Shown: piece by piece, positions 47,401 through 51,768 of the stretch | How positions within the stretch are numbered: position 1 is the stretch's first letter | Layout: every line of letters begins with the position of its first letter | Source: Trichobilharzia regenti | Lineage: Eukaryota; Platyhelminthes; Trematoda; Strigeidida; Schistosomatidae | Assembly (NCBI GenBank): GCA_944472135.2 | Contig: OX235270.1 | Location: 71,557,168 to 71,621,167, forward strand | Direction of reading: 5' to 3' | Length of the DNA: 64,000 nucleotides | Notes under the pieces: generated by a model | What the model was told of the DNA's origin: nothing | The model's database searches: none | Seen by the model: only the letters and a program-made list of their open reading frames with translations | Made by a program: the position numbers and the translations under genes

Positions 47401-48376
47401 CCCAAGGAAAAATATAAAAGTGATATAAGAAATCGTATCACAAGGAAGTCAAAACTCCAGGTCAATAAAAATGATCAGTGTAAATCGACAATAATAGCAT
47501 ACATGGAGAATCCTCTATATACTCTATGCCTTATATTAAAGCCTGCGCTAAAGATGTTGTCTAGGAGGACAACGACAGCTTCATAATTAAATCAACCAAC
47601 TCATTCCATACAATCATGTTAAAGTCGATAGTTTTGATTTTTATCCTATCCTGCTGGACATAATCAGCACCTATGAATTTGTGGAAAACGCAATGAATGT
47701 TTGTGTTTTATGTATTCTATACCTAGCTAAATCAGTAGTATACAATGAGATAACAATACCACATAATAGCAACTCACCTTCACAGCATAAGATTGTCTCG
47801 GTCTAGAAGCTCGAACGCGTCGTTTGAGGAGGGTTACTGTTTCCGCTTTCGGTAAAGAAAAACTTCCAGTTTTATCCAGCTGGGCAGTGCAGTCAGTAAA
47901 ATAACCTTTAGGGTAACACCACTTATGAAAAACATTATCCGCTGCTTTTTCCATTGTCCGACTTAGAATATTTTGAACAGACAATAAGTTTACTGACGAG
48001 CCATCTGAATTACTGTCAATGCAGTTTTGAAAAAGAAATCCTTTTTTAACAGAAAATAAAGATTGTTTGCTAATTTCTTCAATGGATTTTATTATACTCG
48101 ACTCAACCTACAAAGTAAAATGAATTAAAAGTACAAGGAAACCACTTTGTTTTCATTCAGTGCACCAGGGTATGTGACAGTGCTGCATGACCGTTTGAAA
48201 TTAATGTCAGGATTCATCAATTCTCCTGTCATACCATCTCTATACACCGGAATACTGTGATAAGGTATATGAACATGCTGATGGATCAAAACATCTTTCA
48301 GTGATTTCGGAAATAATTCTTCATCCTTCGGAAAGGAATGTTCGAGGAAAGCGTGCACTCTCAGTATCTCAGTCAT
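3794..48376 (-). CDS. SKIV2L: Ski2-like DExH RNA helicase (SKIV2L/SKIC2 family), 10 exons, 3' end outside window
   Basis: The Ski complex helicase threads RNA into the cytoplasmic exosome for 3'-5' decay. The exons I place, in transcript order, are 48376-48146, 48107-47778, 36355-36093, 35090-34937, 28598-28319, 27281-27222, 26643-26476, 16310-16156, 10604-10457 and 4026-3794. They have GT/AG borders and consistent phases and give 674 codons. Visible motifs are motif [10 protein letters not shown], motif Ib [14 protein letters not shown] and MTTEVL, motif II DEVH (across a splice junction), motif III as SAS rather than the usual [15 protein letters not shown], motif [14 protein letters not shown], and motif [21 protein letters not shown] favours Ski2 over Mtr4. 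The arch, winged-helix and C-terminal helical-bundle exons are not found, so the gene must continue below position 3794 or beyond the window. The first intron is about 38 nt while later ones reach 11 kb and are filled with transposons. Family assignment is very likely; the exact start and first donor are less certain. Confidence 0.9.
4740..5105 (-). pseudogene. Possible BEL/Pao-type protease remnant
   Basis: A 121-codon minus frame contains [10 protein letters not shown] and [23 protein letters not shown]. This looks like the zinc-knuckle to protease region of BEL/Pao pol (family pattern FH-CRVLLDS-S-FI-LA-KL). The active-site aspartate context is lost. Weak; it could be chance. Confidence 0.25.
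5760..6420 (+). pseudogene. Gypsy gag remnant
   Basis: Frames read [42 protein letters not shown] and, after stops and shifts, [14 protein letters not shown], which keeps part of a gag zinc-binding region. Several stops and shifts make it non-coding. Confidence 0.55.
6551..6718 (-). mobile_element. tRNA-derived SINE inside Gypsy
   Basis: Same family as 1015-1190 and 9285-9462. On the minus strand about 8 bases of box A (GGCACAG region) are missing, so this copy's internal promoter is damaged. Confidence 0.8.
6795..7500 (+). pseudogene. Gypsy protease segment split by an RTE insertion
   Basis: [28 protein letters not shown] carries the retropepsin DT(T/S) motif. The reading frame stops at the RTE insertion (6989-7382). 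It resumes after the second target-site copy as [19 protein letters not shown], the expected downstream protease region. This shows that the protease was whole before the RTE landed. Confidence 0.7.
6989..7382 (+). mobile_element. SR3-like RTE 3' end, 5'-truncated, with target-site duplication
   Basis: It encodes the terminal [16 protein letters not shown] and AQNRSQWP stretch, followed by the 3' UTR and a (CAGA)n tail. ACTTCAC occurs at 6982-6988 and 7383-7389, a 7-bp target-site duplication that splits the Gypsy protease. Confidence 0.85.
7590..8490 (+). pseudogene. Gypsy integrase
   Basis: The first part is in another frame: [25 protein letters not shown]. The 145-codon frame at 7741 reads [17 protein letters not shown], then [22 protein letters not shown], giving the second Asp and the Glu of the DDE triad. 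The C-terminal part continues after a stop at 8176 ([12 protein letters not shown]). It is broken but fairly recent. Confidence 0.8.
8520..9843 (+). repeat. 3' LTR of the Gypsy element, interrupted by a SINE
   Basis: It starts TGTGTCATCAC directly after the polypurine tract. Near its end it shows TATATAAATACG followed by AATAAACGATG and GTCGTTACA, matching TATA, polyadenylation and terminal CA signals of an LTR. The SINE at 9285-9462 and an A-rich tract near 8828 expand it. Confidence 0.55.
9285..9462 (+). mobile_element. tRNA-derived SINE (most complete copy)
   Basis: The head reads GTGCGTCGGTGGCACAGTGG and TTAGGACTC with box B GGTTCGAGCCC. The body follows with ATATCTATGGTCGGCC and ends ACAGTGTGGAATCAAGCTG before an A/T-rich tail. 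Confidence 0.85.
10457..10604 (-). CDS. SKIV2L: Helicase exon i (motif V)
   Basis: 148 nt with acceptor AATAG|GCTGTA and donor TCAA|GTGAGT. It encodes [31 protein letters not shown], which is motif V plus the following strand. Confidence 0.95.
10880..11687 (-). mobile_element. SR2-like RTE, 5'-truncated copy
   Basis: It resembles the 3' part of the 12480-15835 copy at clearly lower identity, with several frame breaks and an internal deletion. Its truncated end at 11687 coincides exactly with the start of the duplicated block at 11689. Confidence 0.75.
11689..15840. repeat. Arm 1 of a 4.1-kb inverted repeat (partner 30755-34858)
   Basis: It contains 790 bp of unique-looking flank (11689-12479) plus an SR2-like RTE. 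The flank matches the partner with almost no change and includes the same RTE 3' junction, so both arms come from one duplicated insertion. Identity stays high over most of the RTE but drops in 13930-14240 and beyond 15780. Indels of 8, 14, 36 and about 42 bp separate the arms. Confidence 0.9.
12480..15835 (-). mobile_element. SR2-like RTE (endonuclease to 3' end), decayed
   Basis: On the minus strand the frames are, in order: [14 protein letters not shown] (APE start), [21 protein letters not shown] linker, [11 protein letters not shown] (RT), [14 protein letters not shown] and finally [17 protein letters not shown]. Many stops and shifts are present. The 3' end at 12480 lies against the duplicated flank; the 5' end (near 15835) is diverged from the partner. 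Confidence 0.85.
16156..16310 (-). CDS. SKIV2L: Helicase exon h (FHHAGL region)
   Basis: 155 nt with acceptor TTACAG|ACGAAA and donor GAG|GTAAGC. It encodes [16 protein letters not shown], equivalent to GVHHSGILPILKE of Ski2 proteins. It is separated from exon g by 10.2 kb that holds nested RTE elements. The long inverted-repeat arm starts about 0.3 kb downstream of its donor. Confidence 0.95.
16320..17750. other. No feature seen
   Basis: AT-rich helicase intron upstream (transcript sense) of exon h; nothing recognised before the RTE at 17757. Confidence 0.5.
17757..19452 (+). mobile_element. SR3/Perere-3-like RTE, 5'-truncated, first part
   Basis: The RT region reads [53 protein letters not shown] and [14 protein letters not shown]. 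The catalytic box is decayed to ECADN. Later it reads [16 protein letters not shown] and [15 protein letters not shown] sequence. Its 3' UTR breaks off at TGTGTGCTACAT, where another RTE has inserted, and resumes at 23852. Confidence 0.85.
21755..22682. mobile_element. Insertion inside the RTE, flanked by CATTCTG
   Basis: CATTCTG occurs at 21748-21754 and 22683-22689, and the host RTE reading frame joins across it. The insert begins TTATATGTATCC and ends GAGTACATAA, which are partly inverted copies. It includes a (TA)n tract at 21767-21797 and an RTE 3' fragment at 22015-22470. A TTGGCGACGAG near its end resembles a primer-binding site, so a solo LTR is an alternative. Confidence 0.6.
22015..22470 (-). 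mobile_element. SR2-like RTE 3' fragment within the insertion
   Basis: On the minus strand it reads [22 protein letters not shown], then [20 protein letters not shown] and [13 protein letters not shown], with an (AAT)n tail at about 22003. It is closely related to 1730-2330. It makes a third level of nesting. Confidence 0.85.
23852..23935 (+). mobile_element. 3' tail of the interrupted SR3-like RTE
   Basis: It starts with the second copy of TGTGTGCTACAT, then has GGAGTGTGGCGACTTGAAC, CGAAAACAGACAGA and a tetranucleotide tail. It completes the element that begins at 17757. Confidence 0.85.
23940..24510. other. No feature seen
   Basis: AT-rich intron sequence between the RTE tail and the gag fragment; nothing recognised. 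Confidence 0.5.
24511..25130 (-). pseudogene. LTR-retrotransposon gag fragment with CCHC knuckle
   Basis: Minus-strand frames read [22 protein letters not shown] and [18 protein letters not shown], and further on [17 protein letters not shown], a complete C-X2-C-X4-H-X4-C zinc knuckle at about 24577-24619. Stops lie between the two parts. No protease or LTR was found nearby. The clade is uncertain. Confidence 0.65.
25131..26475. other. No feature seen
   Basis: AT-rich helicase intron (between exons h and g) without recognisable coding, repeat or RNA features. Confidence 0.5.
26476..26643 (-). CDS. SKIV2L: Helicase exon g (motif IV region)
   Basis: 168 nt with acceptor TTTCAG|ATTCTA and donor TTCG|GTATCT. 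It encodes LLPVIAFG-type sequence, here [15 protein letters not shown], matching the PVVVFTFSR motif IV of Ski2 helicases at the start of RecA domain 2. Confidence 0.9.
27222..27281 (-). CDS. SKIV2L: Helicase exon f (60 nt)
   Basis: A short exon with acceptor CACAG|GTTATA and donor CGAG|GTAAGT. It encodes a basic [14 protein letters not shown] stretch in the variable insert between motifs III and IV. Its phase (1 in, 1 out) matches exons e and g exactly, which is the main support. Confidence 0.8.
28319..28598 (-). CDS. SKIV2L: Helicase exon e (VH of DEVH, motif III)
   Basis: 280 nt with acceptor TTCAG|GTTCAC and donor GTCG|GTAAGA. It begins [10 protein letters not shown], completing motif II. 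It continues through motif III as [14 protein letters not shown] and the Ski2-type [14 protein letters not shown]. Motif III reads SAS where SAT is usual. Confidence 0.95.
28600..29989. other. No feature seen
   Basis: Helicase intron between exons d and e. It has a short (TTA)n tract at 29240-29262; no coding similarity recognised. Confidence 0.5.
29990..30262 (+). mobile_element. SR2-like RTE 3' fragment, degenerate
   Basis: It contains ATGAAGATCAGATGGC, GTTGGATGTCCAAGAGTGAC and a terminal AATATGTTCCACCCC followed by AATAATAATAC, corresponding to the end of the SR2-like copies. Confidence 0.65.
30755..34858. repeat. Arm 2 of the 4.1-kb inverted repeat (partner 11689-15840)
   Basis: It is inverted relative to arm 1 with a 14.9-kb spacer. 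The outer end at 34858 lies 78 bp from the donor of helicase exon d, and the inner end is 2.2 kb from exon e. The flank 34066-34858 includes an identical 61-codon open frame in both arms (starting [10 protein letters not shown]), of unknown meaning. Confidence 0.9.
30760..34065 (+). mobile_element. SR2-like RTE (inverted copy)
   Basis: Order and content match 12480-15835. It has its own differences: an extra 42 bp near 31910, a deletion of about 130 bp around 32470, a 14-bp deletion near 32750 and a longer GGCT repeat near 33676. Frames are broken throughout. Confidence 0.85.
34937..35090 (-). CDS. SKIV2L: Helicase exon d (TGD, MTTEVL, first half of DEVH)
   Basis: 154 nt with acceptor CTCTAG|GAAAAA and donor GAA|GTAAGT. 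It encodes [23 protein letters not shown] and ends in VVLDE, so the catalytic motif II DEVH is split exactly at the next junction. The donor is only 78 bp from the end of the long inverted-repeat arm at 34858. Confidence 0.95.
36093..36355 (-). CDS. SKIV2L: Helicase exon c (motifs Q-like, I, Ia/Ib)
   Basis: 263 nt with acceptor CTTCAG|GAG and donor TTCCG|GTTAGT. It encodes the start of RecA domain 1: [13 protein letters not shown] (Q-like region), [12 protein letters not shown] (Walker A, ATP binding), [20 protein letters not shown] and [12 protein letters not shown] (RNA contact motif). Confidence 0.95.
36493..36529. repeat. (TA)n microsatellite
   Basis: About 18 TA units in the helicase b-c intron. 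Shorter TA tracts occur at 21767-21797 and 26949-26968, and (CT)n at 41451-41476. Confidence 0.95.
36617..36790 (+). mobile_element. tRNA-derived SINE
   Basis: The head reads GTGCGTCGGTGGCACAGCGG with an intact box B GGTTCGAGCCC, and the body ends ACGGTGTGGAATCAAACTA followed by an A-rich tail. It is the same family as 9285-9462. Confidence 0.85.
37055..37471 (+). mobile_element. SR3-like RTE 3' end with 13-bp target-site duplication
   Basis: AACCTATTAATAG at 37042-37054 and 37472-37484 brackets a 417-bp 5'-truncated copy that ends in a CAGATAGACAGA tail. It is close to the copy at 17757-19452 in the shared part. Confidence 0.9.
38670..38740 (+). mobile_element. SR2-like RTE terminal scrap
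   Basis: TGAAGCCTTATGTTCCACTC followed by an AAT-rich tail is the very 3' end of the SR2-like family. Nothing else of the element is present. Confidence 0.5.
38831..39525 (+). mobile_element. SR3-like RTE 3' end with 11-bp target-site duplication
   Basis: GTTGAGTAGAT at 38820-38830 and 39526-39536 brackets it. The 163-codon frame (38855-39346) is open to its natural stop: [62 protein letters not shown] and [10 protein letters not shown]. It is the least decayed SR3-like 3' end here, followed by the 3' UTR and (CAGA)n. Confidence 0.9.
39990..41040 (+). pseudogene. Gypsy integrase fragment
   Basis: It starts with [15 protein letters not shown] (HHCC zinc-binding region). It continues in shifting frames to [25 protein letters not shown] and [20 protein letters not shown] (DDE Asp and Glu), followed by a C-terminal part. 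Stops and shifts make it non-functional. The left palindrome arm begins just after it. Confidence 0.75.
41012..41113 (-). pseudogene. Mirror copy of the signal-peptide exon
   Basis: On the minus strand the left palindrome arm repeats the first 59 coding bases of the signal exon at 42125 with no change ([10 protein letters not shown]...LLFSG). After CAGTGG the sequence differs and reads 14 more codons to a TGA. A CAC|GTAAAG donor is possible. It may be a second, head-to-head start exon or a dead duplicate. Confidence 0.4.
41055..42183. repeat. Palindrome: arms 41055-41284 and 41887-42183
   Basis: The arms are inverted copies and nearly identical. The right arm has 69 extra bases (42006-42074) between two blocks that otherwise match base for base. 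The outer ends read CCACTGAATAAC and its complement. The loop of about 600 bp has a CT tract. No target-site duplication is visible at the outer ends. Each arm carries an upstream region plus a signal-peptide start exon, so the exons point outward and are divergently transcribed. Confidence 0.85.
42125..42290 (+). CDS. Candidate small secreted peptide, two exons (MEG-like)
   Basis: The ATG at 42125 opens a 33-codon segment to 42223. It starts MNSSF, followed by the hydrophobic core [12 protein letters not shown] and GG, a good signal peptide, then a short polar tail ending EDHK. A donor AAG|GTAGTT follows, and 37 nt later TCGCAG provides an acceptor. Reading on gives about nine codons with CCC and a stop at 42290, i.e. 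a 42-residue secreted peptide. The signal exon plus a tiny following exon resembles schistosome micro-exon genes, but I cannot assign a MEG family and more micro-exons could follow instead. The first 59 bases of the exon lie in the arm of a palindrome. Confidence 0.4.
42843..44310 (-). mobile_element. SR2-like RTE, 5'-truncated third near-identical copy
   Basis: It matches the 3' half of 30760-34065 very closely (shared GATCCCAGAG and CACCTGTCGTGG variants, same GGCT count) and 12480-13900 slightly less. The flank of the two big arms is absent, so it is a separate insertion or a converted copy. It is inverted relative to 30760-34065. Confidence 0.85.
44674..44748 (-). mobile_element. SINE head or tRNA-like pseudogene
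   Basis: A 75-base tRNA-like unit. On the minus strand it has GCGTC and GACGC acceptor ends that pair, box A TGGTAAAGCGGTTAGG, and a T-arm CCGGG-GTTTGAT-CCCGG with five perfect pairs. The SINE body is absent. The central part does not form a normal anticodon arm, so I do not call a functional tRNA. Confidence 0.6.
44830..45050 (+). repeat. Inverted repeat arm (partner 47440-47640)
   Basis: The reverse complement of 47440-47640 aligns here at roughly 75-80% by eye. Shared blocks include TTGATTTAATTATGAAGCT, GGCTTTAATATA, GAGTATATAGA and CATTTTTATTGACCTGGAG. The arms enclose 2.4 kb with a hammerhead SINE and an RTE copy. Family unknown. Confidence 0.65.
45217..45362 (+). mobile_element. Hammerhead-containing tRNA-derived SINE (Sm-alpha-like)
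   Basis: The head has box A CAGTGGCTCAATGGTCTACG and box B GGTTCGAATCC. The ribozyme core follows, then CCCAGGTTTTCCAGTGGT. Sm-alpha SINEs of schistosomes are known to carry hammerhead ribozymes, which strongly supports the genus call. Confidence 0.85.
45280..45340 (+). ncRNA. Hammerhead ribozyme (type I-like)
   Basis: CTGATGA is at 45293-45299 and GAAA at 45318-45321. Stem II pairs GTCC (45303-45306) with GGAC (45314-45317), preceded by three extra bases AGA. Stem III is only CAG/CTG with no loop, before the GTC cleavage triplet (45327-45329). Stem I has TGGG pairing with CCCA. The short stem III suggests weak monomer activity, as reported for such SINE ribozymes. Confidence 0.7.
45745..47420 (+). 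mobile_element. SR2-like RTE, older diverged copy
   Basis: It is collinear with 32229-34050 but much more diverged. Recognisable frames are [34 protein letters not shown] and [22 protein letters not shown]. Its better-preserved codons retain about 130 bp that the 30760-34065 copy has lost. Confidence 0.8.
47440..47640 (-). repeat. Inverted repeat arm (partner 44830-45050)
   Basis: See partner arm. It ends about 140 bp from the donor of helicase exon b. Confidence 0.6.
47778..48107 (-). CDS. SKIV2L: Helicase exon b
   Basis: 110 codons, phase 0 at both ends. The acceptor is TTTGTAG|GTTGAG and the donor AAG|GTGAGT. It encodes the weakly conserved linker between the Ski2 N-terminus and the helicase core, including an [12 protein letters not shown] stretch. 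It is separated from exon a by an intron of about 38 nt and from exon c by 11.4 kb. Confidence 0.8.
48146..48376 (-). CDS. SKIV2L: Helicase exon a (putative first coding exon)
   Basis: 77 codons from the ATG at 48376. A TGA lies in frame three codons upstream, so this ATG is the first available unless an upstream intron exists. The segment ends with a [15 protein letters not shown] stretch that resembles the N-terminal TTGQILGYKEV region of Ski2 proteins. The donor is either AAA|GTGGTT (end 48146) or three bases later, GTG|GTTTCC (end 48143); both keep phase 0. A dispersed repeat lies directly upstream and may supply the promoter or 5' UTR. Confidence 0.65.
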
Positions 48377-48379
48377 CAG

Positions 48380-48660
48380 TGTTCATCAACTGAAATGCCG
48401 CTCTGATATAATGACCTTCGAAACACAAGTCTAGTATCCAATATCCAATATCCTGATGACGAGCTAGTATAAACCAGTGATTTCTTTGAGCTCGCTTCTT
48501 GATTGTGAGGTAGAGGTTCCAGATCTTCGGTGAGCTTCTGCGTAGTAAGTCCCGACACTCGACTGCTTTAGCTCTGGTAGACTCCAGGAGGAGTGGTGCG
48601 GGGATTGGTCGAGATGTGGTTTGTAGTATGCAGTATGTTAGGACTGTATTGCTGCCGTGA
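48380..48660 (-). repeat. Dispersed repeat directly upstream of the helicase start
   Basis: On the minus strand CAGAAGCTCACCGAAGATC, AAGAAGCGAGCTCAAAG, TATACTAGCTCG and TCGAAGGTCATTAT correspond to the stretch at 58020-58230. It lies immediately 5' of the helicase ATG and downstream of the CR1 3' end. Confidence 0.7.
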
Positions 48661-48871
48661 ATGGAGTTTGACCTAACTCCCCTTGGTCATTCGGTGTAGT
48701 CATAAAAGCAGAATAGTAATAATAATAATAATAGGTTGTAGTGTAGATAATATAGGTTGAGATAAGTGGAATAATAAAGGTGACCTAAGGAAAAGATAGA
48801 GTGAGAGAAGGCAGAATAGGTCGTGGGGATTTAGTTAGTACGCTTATTCATTGACAGTTTGGTTTCAAATT

Positions 48872-51706
48872 TTATGAGGATAAGCCATTGAGACACAAAC
48901 CTTGCATTTCTGCATGATTGTCTAGCTTCCGCTTAAAAATCTCCACAGATGGCGCTGTAGTCACGGCCGCCGGTAAAGCGTTCCAGAGACGGCAAACACG
49001 AAGCGAAAAGAAATGTGATCGCACTCGAGTCTTTGGTCTCTGGTGTGCTATCCTTAGCGGGTTACCTCGTGGAAGCCTATAATCGCTTAATGGCAGGATG
49101 CTTTTATTTGGGTGGGCCTGGTCATTTAGGATCTTGTAGACGGTGATGAGGTCTCCCCTGTGCCTACGGTAACTGAGTGTGAAAAGACCTAATTTCTTTA
49201 GTCTTTCCTCATATGATTTGTTGCGGAGGCCGATCACCCATTTTGTCGCTCGTCTCTGGACACTTTCTAGAATGTTAGCATCCCTTTTGAGTAGCGGAGG
49301 TGCAATGATATTATGCACCTCAAGGTGTGGCCTCACATATGCCTTGTATAGCCTTAAGAACAGTTCGGGAGTGAGAGCTCCCAGCTGCCTGTGCATAAAG
49401 TGTAATGTTGCGTAGGCTTTGGCGACGTCCCTCGAGTAATTTCCACTGGTGTCTAGCTTTTCTGTTAGAATAAGACCTAGATCACGCTCTGATGGAACAC
49501 AACTCAAGTTCTGGCCACCAAGGGTGTAATTTACACTCTGTGACCTGCCGGAATGAAGCTGCACTACTTTGCACTTCTTTAGATTGAAAGGCATTCCGTT
49601 AGCCAAAGCCCAATTTCCCAGAGTTTGCAGGTCAGCCTGCAATCTATCTGAGTCTTCCGATGAGTTTATTGCTCTCCAAATCTTTACGTCGTCAGCGTAA
49701 AGAAGCGCAGAGCAGTTTAGTTGGGGGGGCAGGTCATTGATAAAAATCAAAAACATCAACGGCCCTAGGATAGAACCCTGAGGAACCCCTGATGCCGAGG
49801 TGTGCCAAGATGATCGGATGCGGTTGACTTTGGTGCAGAATTCTCTCTCGCCTAAGTAATCTGTCAGCCATGCGAGAAGTGCTCCAGAAACTCCCGCCTT
49901 GCCTATTTTGTGAAGGAGCAGACCATGGTGAACTGTGTCGAATGCTTTCGCAAAGTCGAGAAAGATCACGTGGGCTGGTACCTTTTTGTCCCAGGATAGT
50001 GTCCAATCGTTCCAGGCTAGTAGAAGATTCGTCACGCAGGATCTTCCCCTCCTGAAACCGTGCTGTGCTTCGTGAAGAAGGTTAGTCCCATCGAAGTATT
50101 TTCTCATGTGGTCGTCAATGAGACTTTCCAATATCTTCGATACCACTGGAAGTAGAGCAACTGGTCTGTAACTGGTCACATTCTGCCGGTCACCACCCTT
50201 GAAGATAGGGGATAGGATTGCACGTTTCCATTCACATGGAAGTTTCCCTACATCAAGGGAGTGTTGGAACAGATCACTTAGGGGTTGACAGAGACTTTCT
50301 GAACACTGCTTCAGGACAGATGGTCTGATGCCATCACAACCTGGAGACTTTCCCGAAGCCAACCTTCCCAATTTTGCAAGTACCATAGCCGGGGTAATTT
50401 GAAATGTCCCCAGCAGGTTTTCGTGTGTTGGTTCTGCGATGTAATCTGGATGTTCTGTAGGGGTAATATCCTCGTTACTATTTAGTTGCCTGTGAAAGGC
50501 TAGGCTGAATGTCTCTGCCATTTCAAGACTAGTAAGAGATTTCCCATCAGAACCCACTAGATTGCATGCTCCCTGGTTGGTCGGTTTTCTTTCGGCCATA
50601 AACCTGTATAGGCTTTTGGGGTTCACGAGAAGCTTATTGGCGAGGTCTCCCTGAAATGTCCTTCTATCGCTCCGGACTCGTATGTTACATCGATTCCTGA
50701 GTTCAAGGTACACTTCATATTCGGGTTGACTCTTCGATCGTCGCCACGCGAACCAGGCTTTACGCTTTGCCTGCAGAAGGCGTTGTGTCCCTCTTTTCAG
50801 CCATGATCGTTGCTTCCTAGCTTTTGGTGAGACTAAAGGAACAGTGTCTGAGACCGCCTGGTGAATGATCTCCTTTACCACTCTCCAGTGTTCTTCTACT
50901 GTTAGCTCTGTCCATTTTTTAGGCCAGTTTGCTTCAGACAGAAGTCTTCGCATTTTGGTAAAGTTGGCTTTGTTATAACACAGATAGGGCTGTGTATTGT
51001 CCCACTGTAAGCGCTCGCGGAGGACTATGTCGAATACTATGACCGCGTGGTCACTACTACCTATGGGAGTCGTGATCTGAACGTTTTCCACTAGTAGCTG
51101 GTCACTAGTGAGCACGTAATCCAGTCTAGAAGACTTCCCATCAGGGCCCCATCTAGTATCCATCTTGACATTTTCAGTGAATCCAGCCTTCCTGATGGTA
51201 TGCAGCAGATTTCGATCAAATCTATCATGGGCTTTTCCCGACACCAAGTTAAGAGATGGGGCATTGAAGTCACCAGCTATGACAATTTGATCATAACCCA
51301 TGTCTTGAGTCGCTGAAATTGTATTTAGCAGTACCTGGTTGTGGTCTGCTCCACATGAAGGTGATCGATAAATGCTGCCCACTAGATATTTGCAGTACCC
51401 AACGGTGAAGTGGCACCATATGGAGTCAGGGAGCTCTGTGAGGGGAGGGTCCGTCGCGTGAACACATCTGAGCTGTTTGTCGACGTATATGGCGACTCCA
51501 CCTCCTTCTTTCAGGTCCCTATCTCGCCTGACTAGGACCATATCATTTATACTGACTTCGCTGTCTGCCACCGTAGGGGTTAGCCAGGTTTCCGTCAGTA
51601 TTATGATTTTGGAGTTTAGTTGTGATTGTAGGTGTCTAAGTTCAGCTATTTTGCCTCTTAGCCCTCTCACATTACTATACAGGCAACTGGTAGTCAGTCT
51701 CACCAC
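48872..51706 (-). CDS. CR1-clade LINE ORF2: APE endonuclease plus reverse transcriptase
   Basis: An uninterrupted 944-codon frame. The N-terminal APE-type endonuclease shows YSNVRGL, ILTETWL, IAGDFNAP, LDYVLTS and SSDHAVI. The reverse transcriptase shows SPIFKGGDR, SYRPVALLPV, QHGFRRGRSC, FLDFAKAFDTV, GVPQGSILGPLMFLIF and the catalytic YADD, followed by a thumb and C-terminal region. All active-site residues are present. The first listed codon is GTG. No ATG precedes the endonuclease, and the frame is open back into ORF1 in the -1 frame, so expression by frameshifting is likely (see findings). Confidence 0.9.
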   Translation of the reverse strand: MVRLTTSCLYSNVRGLRGKIAELRHLQSQLNSKIIILTETWLTPTVADSEVSINDMVLVRRDRDLKEGGGVAIYVDKQLRCVHATDPPLTELPDSIWCHFTVGYCKYLVGSIYRSPSCGADHNQVLLNTISATQDMGYDQIVIAGDFNAPSLNLVSGKAHDRFDRNLLHTIRKAGFTENVKMDTRWGPDGKSSRLDYVLTSDQLLVENVQITTPIGSSDHAVIVFDIVLRERLQWDNTQPYLCYNKANFTKMRRLLSEANWPKKWTELTVEEHWRVVKEIIHQAVSDTVPLVSPKARKQRSWLKRGTQRLLQAKRKAWFAWRRSKSQPEYEVYLELRNRCNIRVRSDRRTFQGDLANKLLVNPKSLYRFMAERKPTNQGACNLVGSDGKSLTSLEMAETFSLAFHRQLNSNEDITPTEHPDYIAEPTHENLLGTFQITPAMVLAKLGRLASGKSPGCDGIRPSVLKQCSESLCQPLSDLFQHSLDVGKLPCEWKRAILSPIFKGGDRQNVTSYRPVALLPVVSKILESLIDDHMRKYFDGTNLLHEAQHGFRRGRSCVTNLLLAWNDWTLSWDKKVPAHVIFLDFAKAFDTVHHGLLLHKIGKAGVSGALLAWLTDYLGEREFCTKVNRIRSSWHTSASGVPQGSILGPLMFLIFINDLPPQLNCSALLYADDVKIWRAINSSEDSDRLQADLQTLGNWALANGMPFNLKKCKVVQLHSGRSQSVNYTLGGQNLSCVPSERDLGLILTEKLDTSGNYSRDVAKAYATLHFMHRQLGALTPELFLRLYKAYVRPHLEVHNIIAPPLLKRDANILESVQRRATKWVIGLRNKSYEERLKKLGLFTLSYRRHRGDLITVYKILNDQAHPNKSILPLSDYRLPRGNPLRIAHQRPKTRVRSHFFSLRVCRLWNALPAAVTTAPSVEIFKRKLDNHAEMQGLCLNGLSS

Positions 51707-51768
51707 TTCCCCGTATTGGGGGGTAGTTGACTTGATATTGGCTATCGGTTGAGGAGTTATCCTACGAA

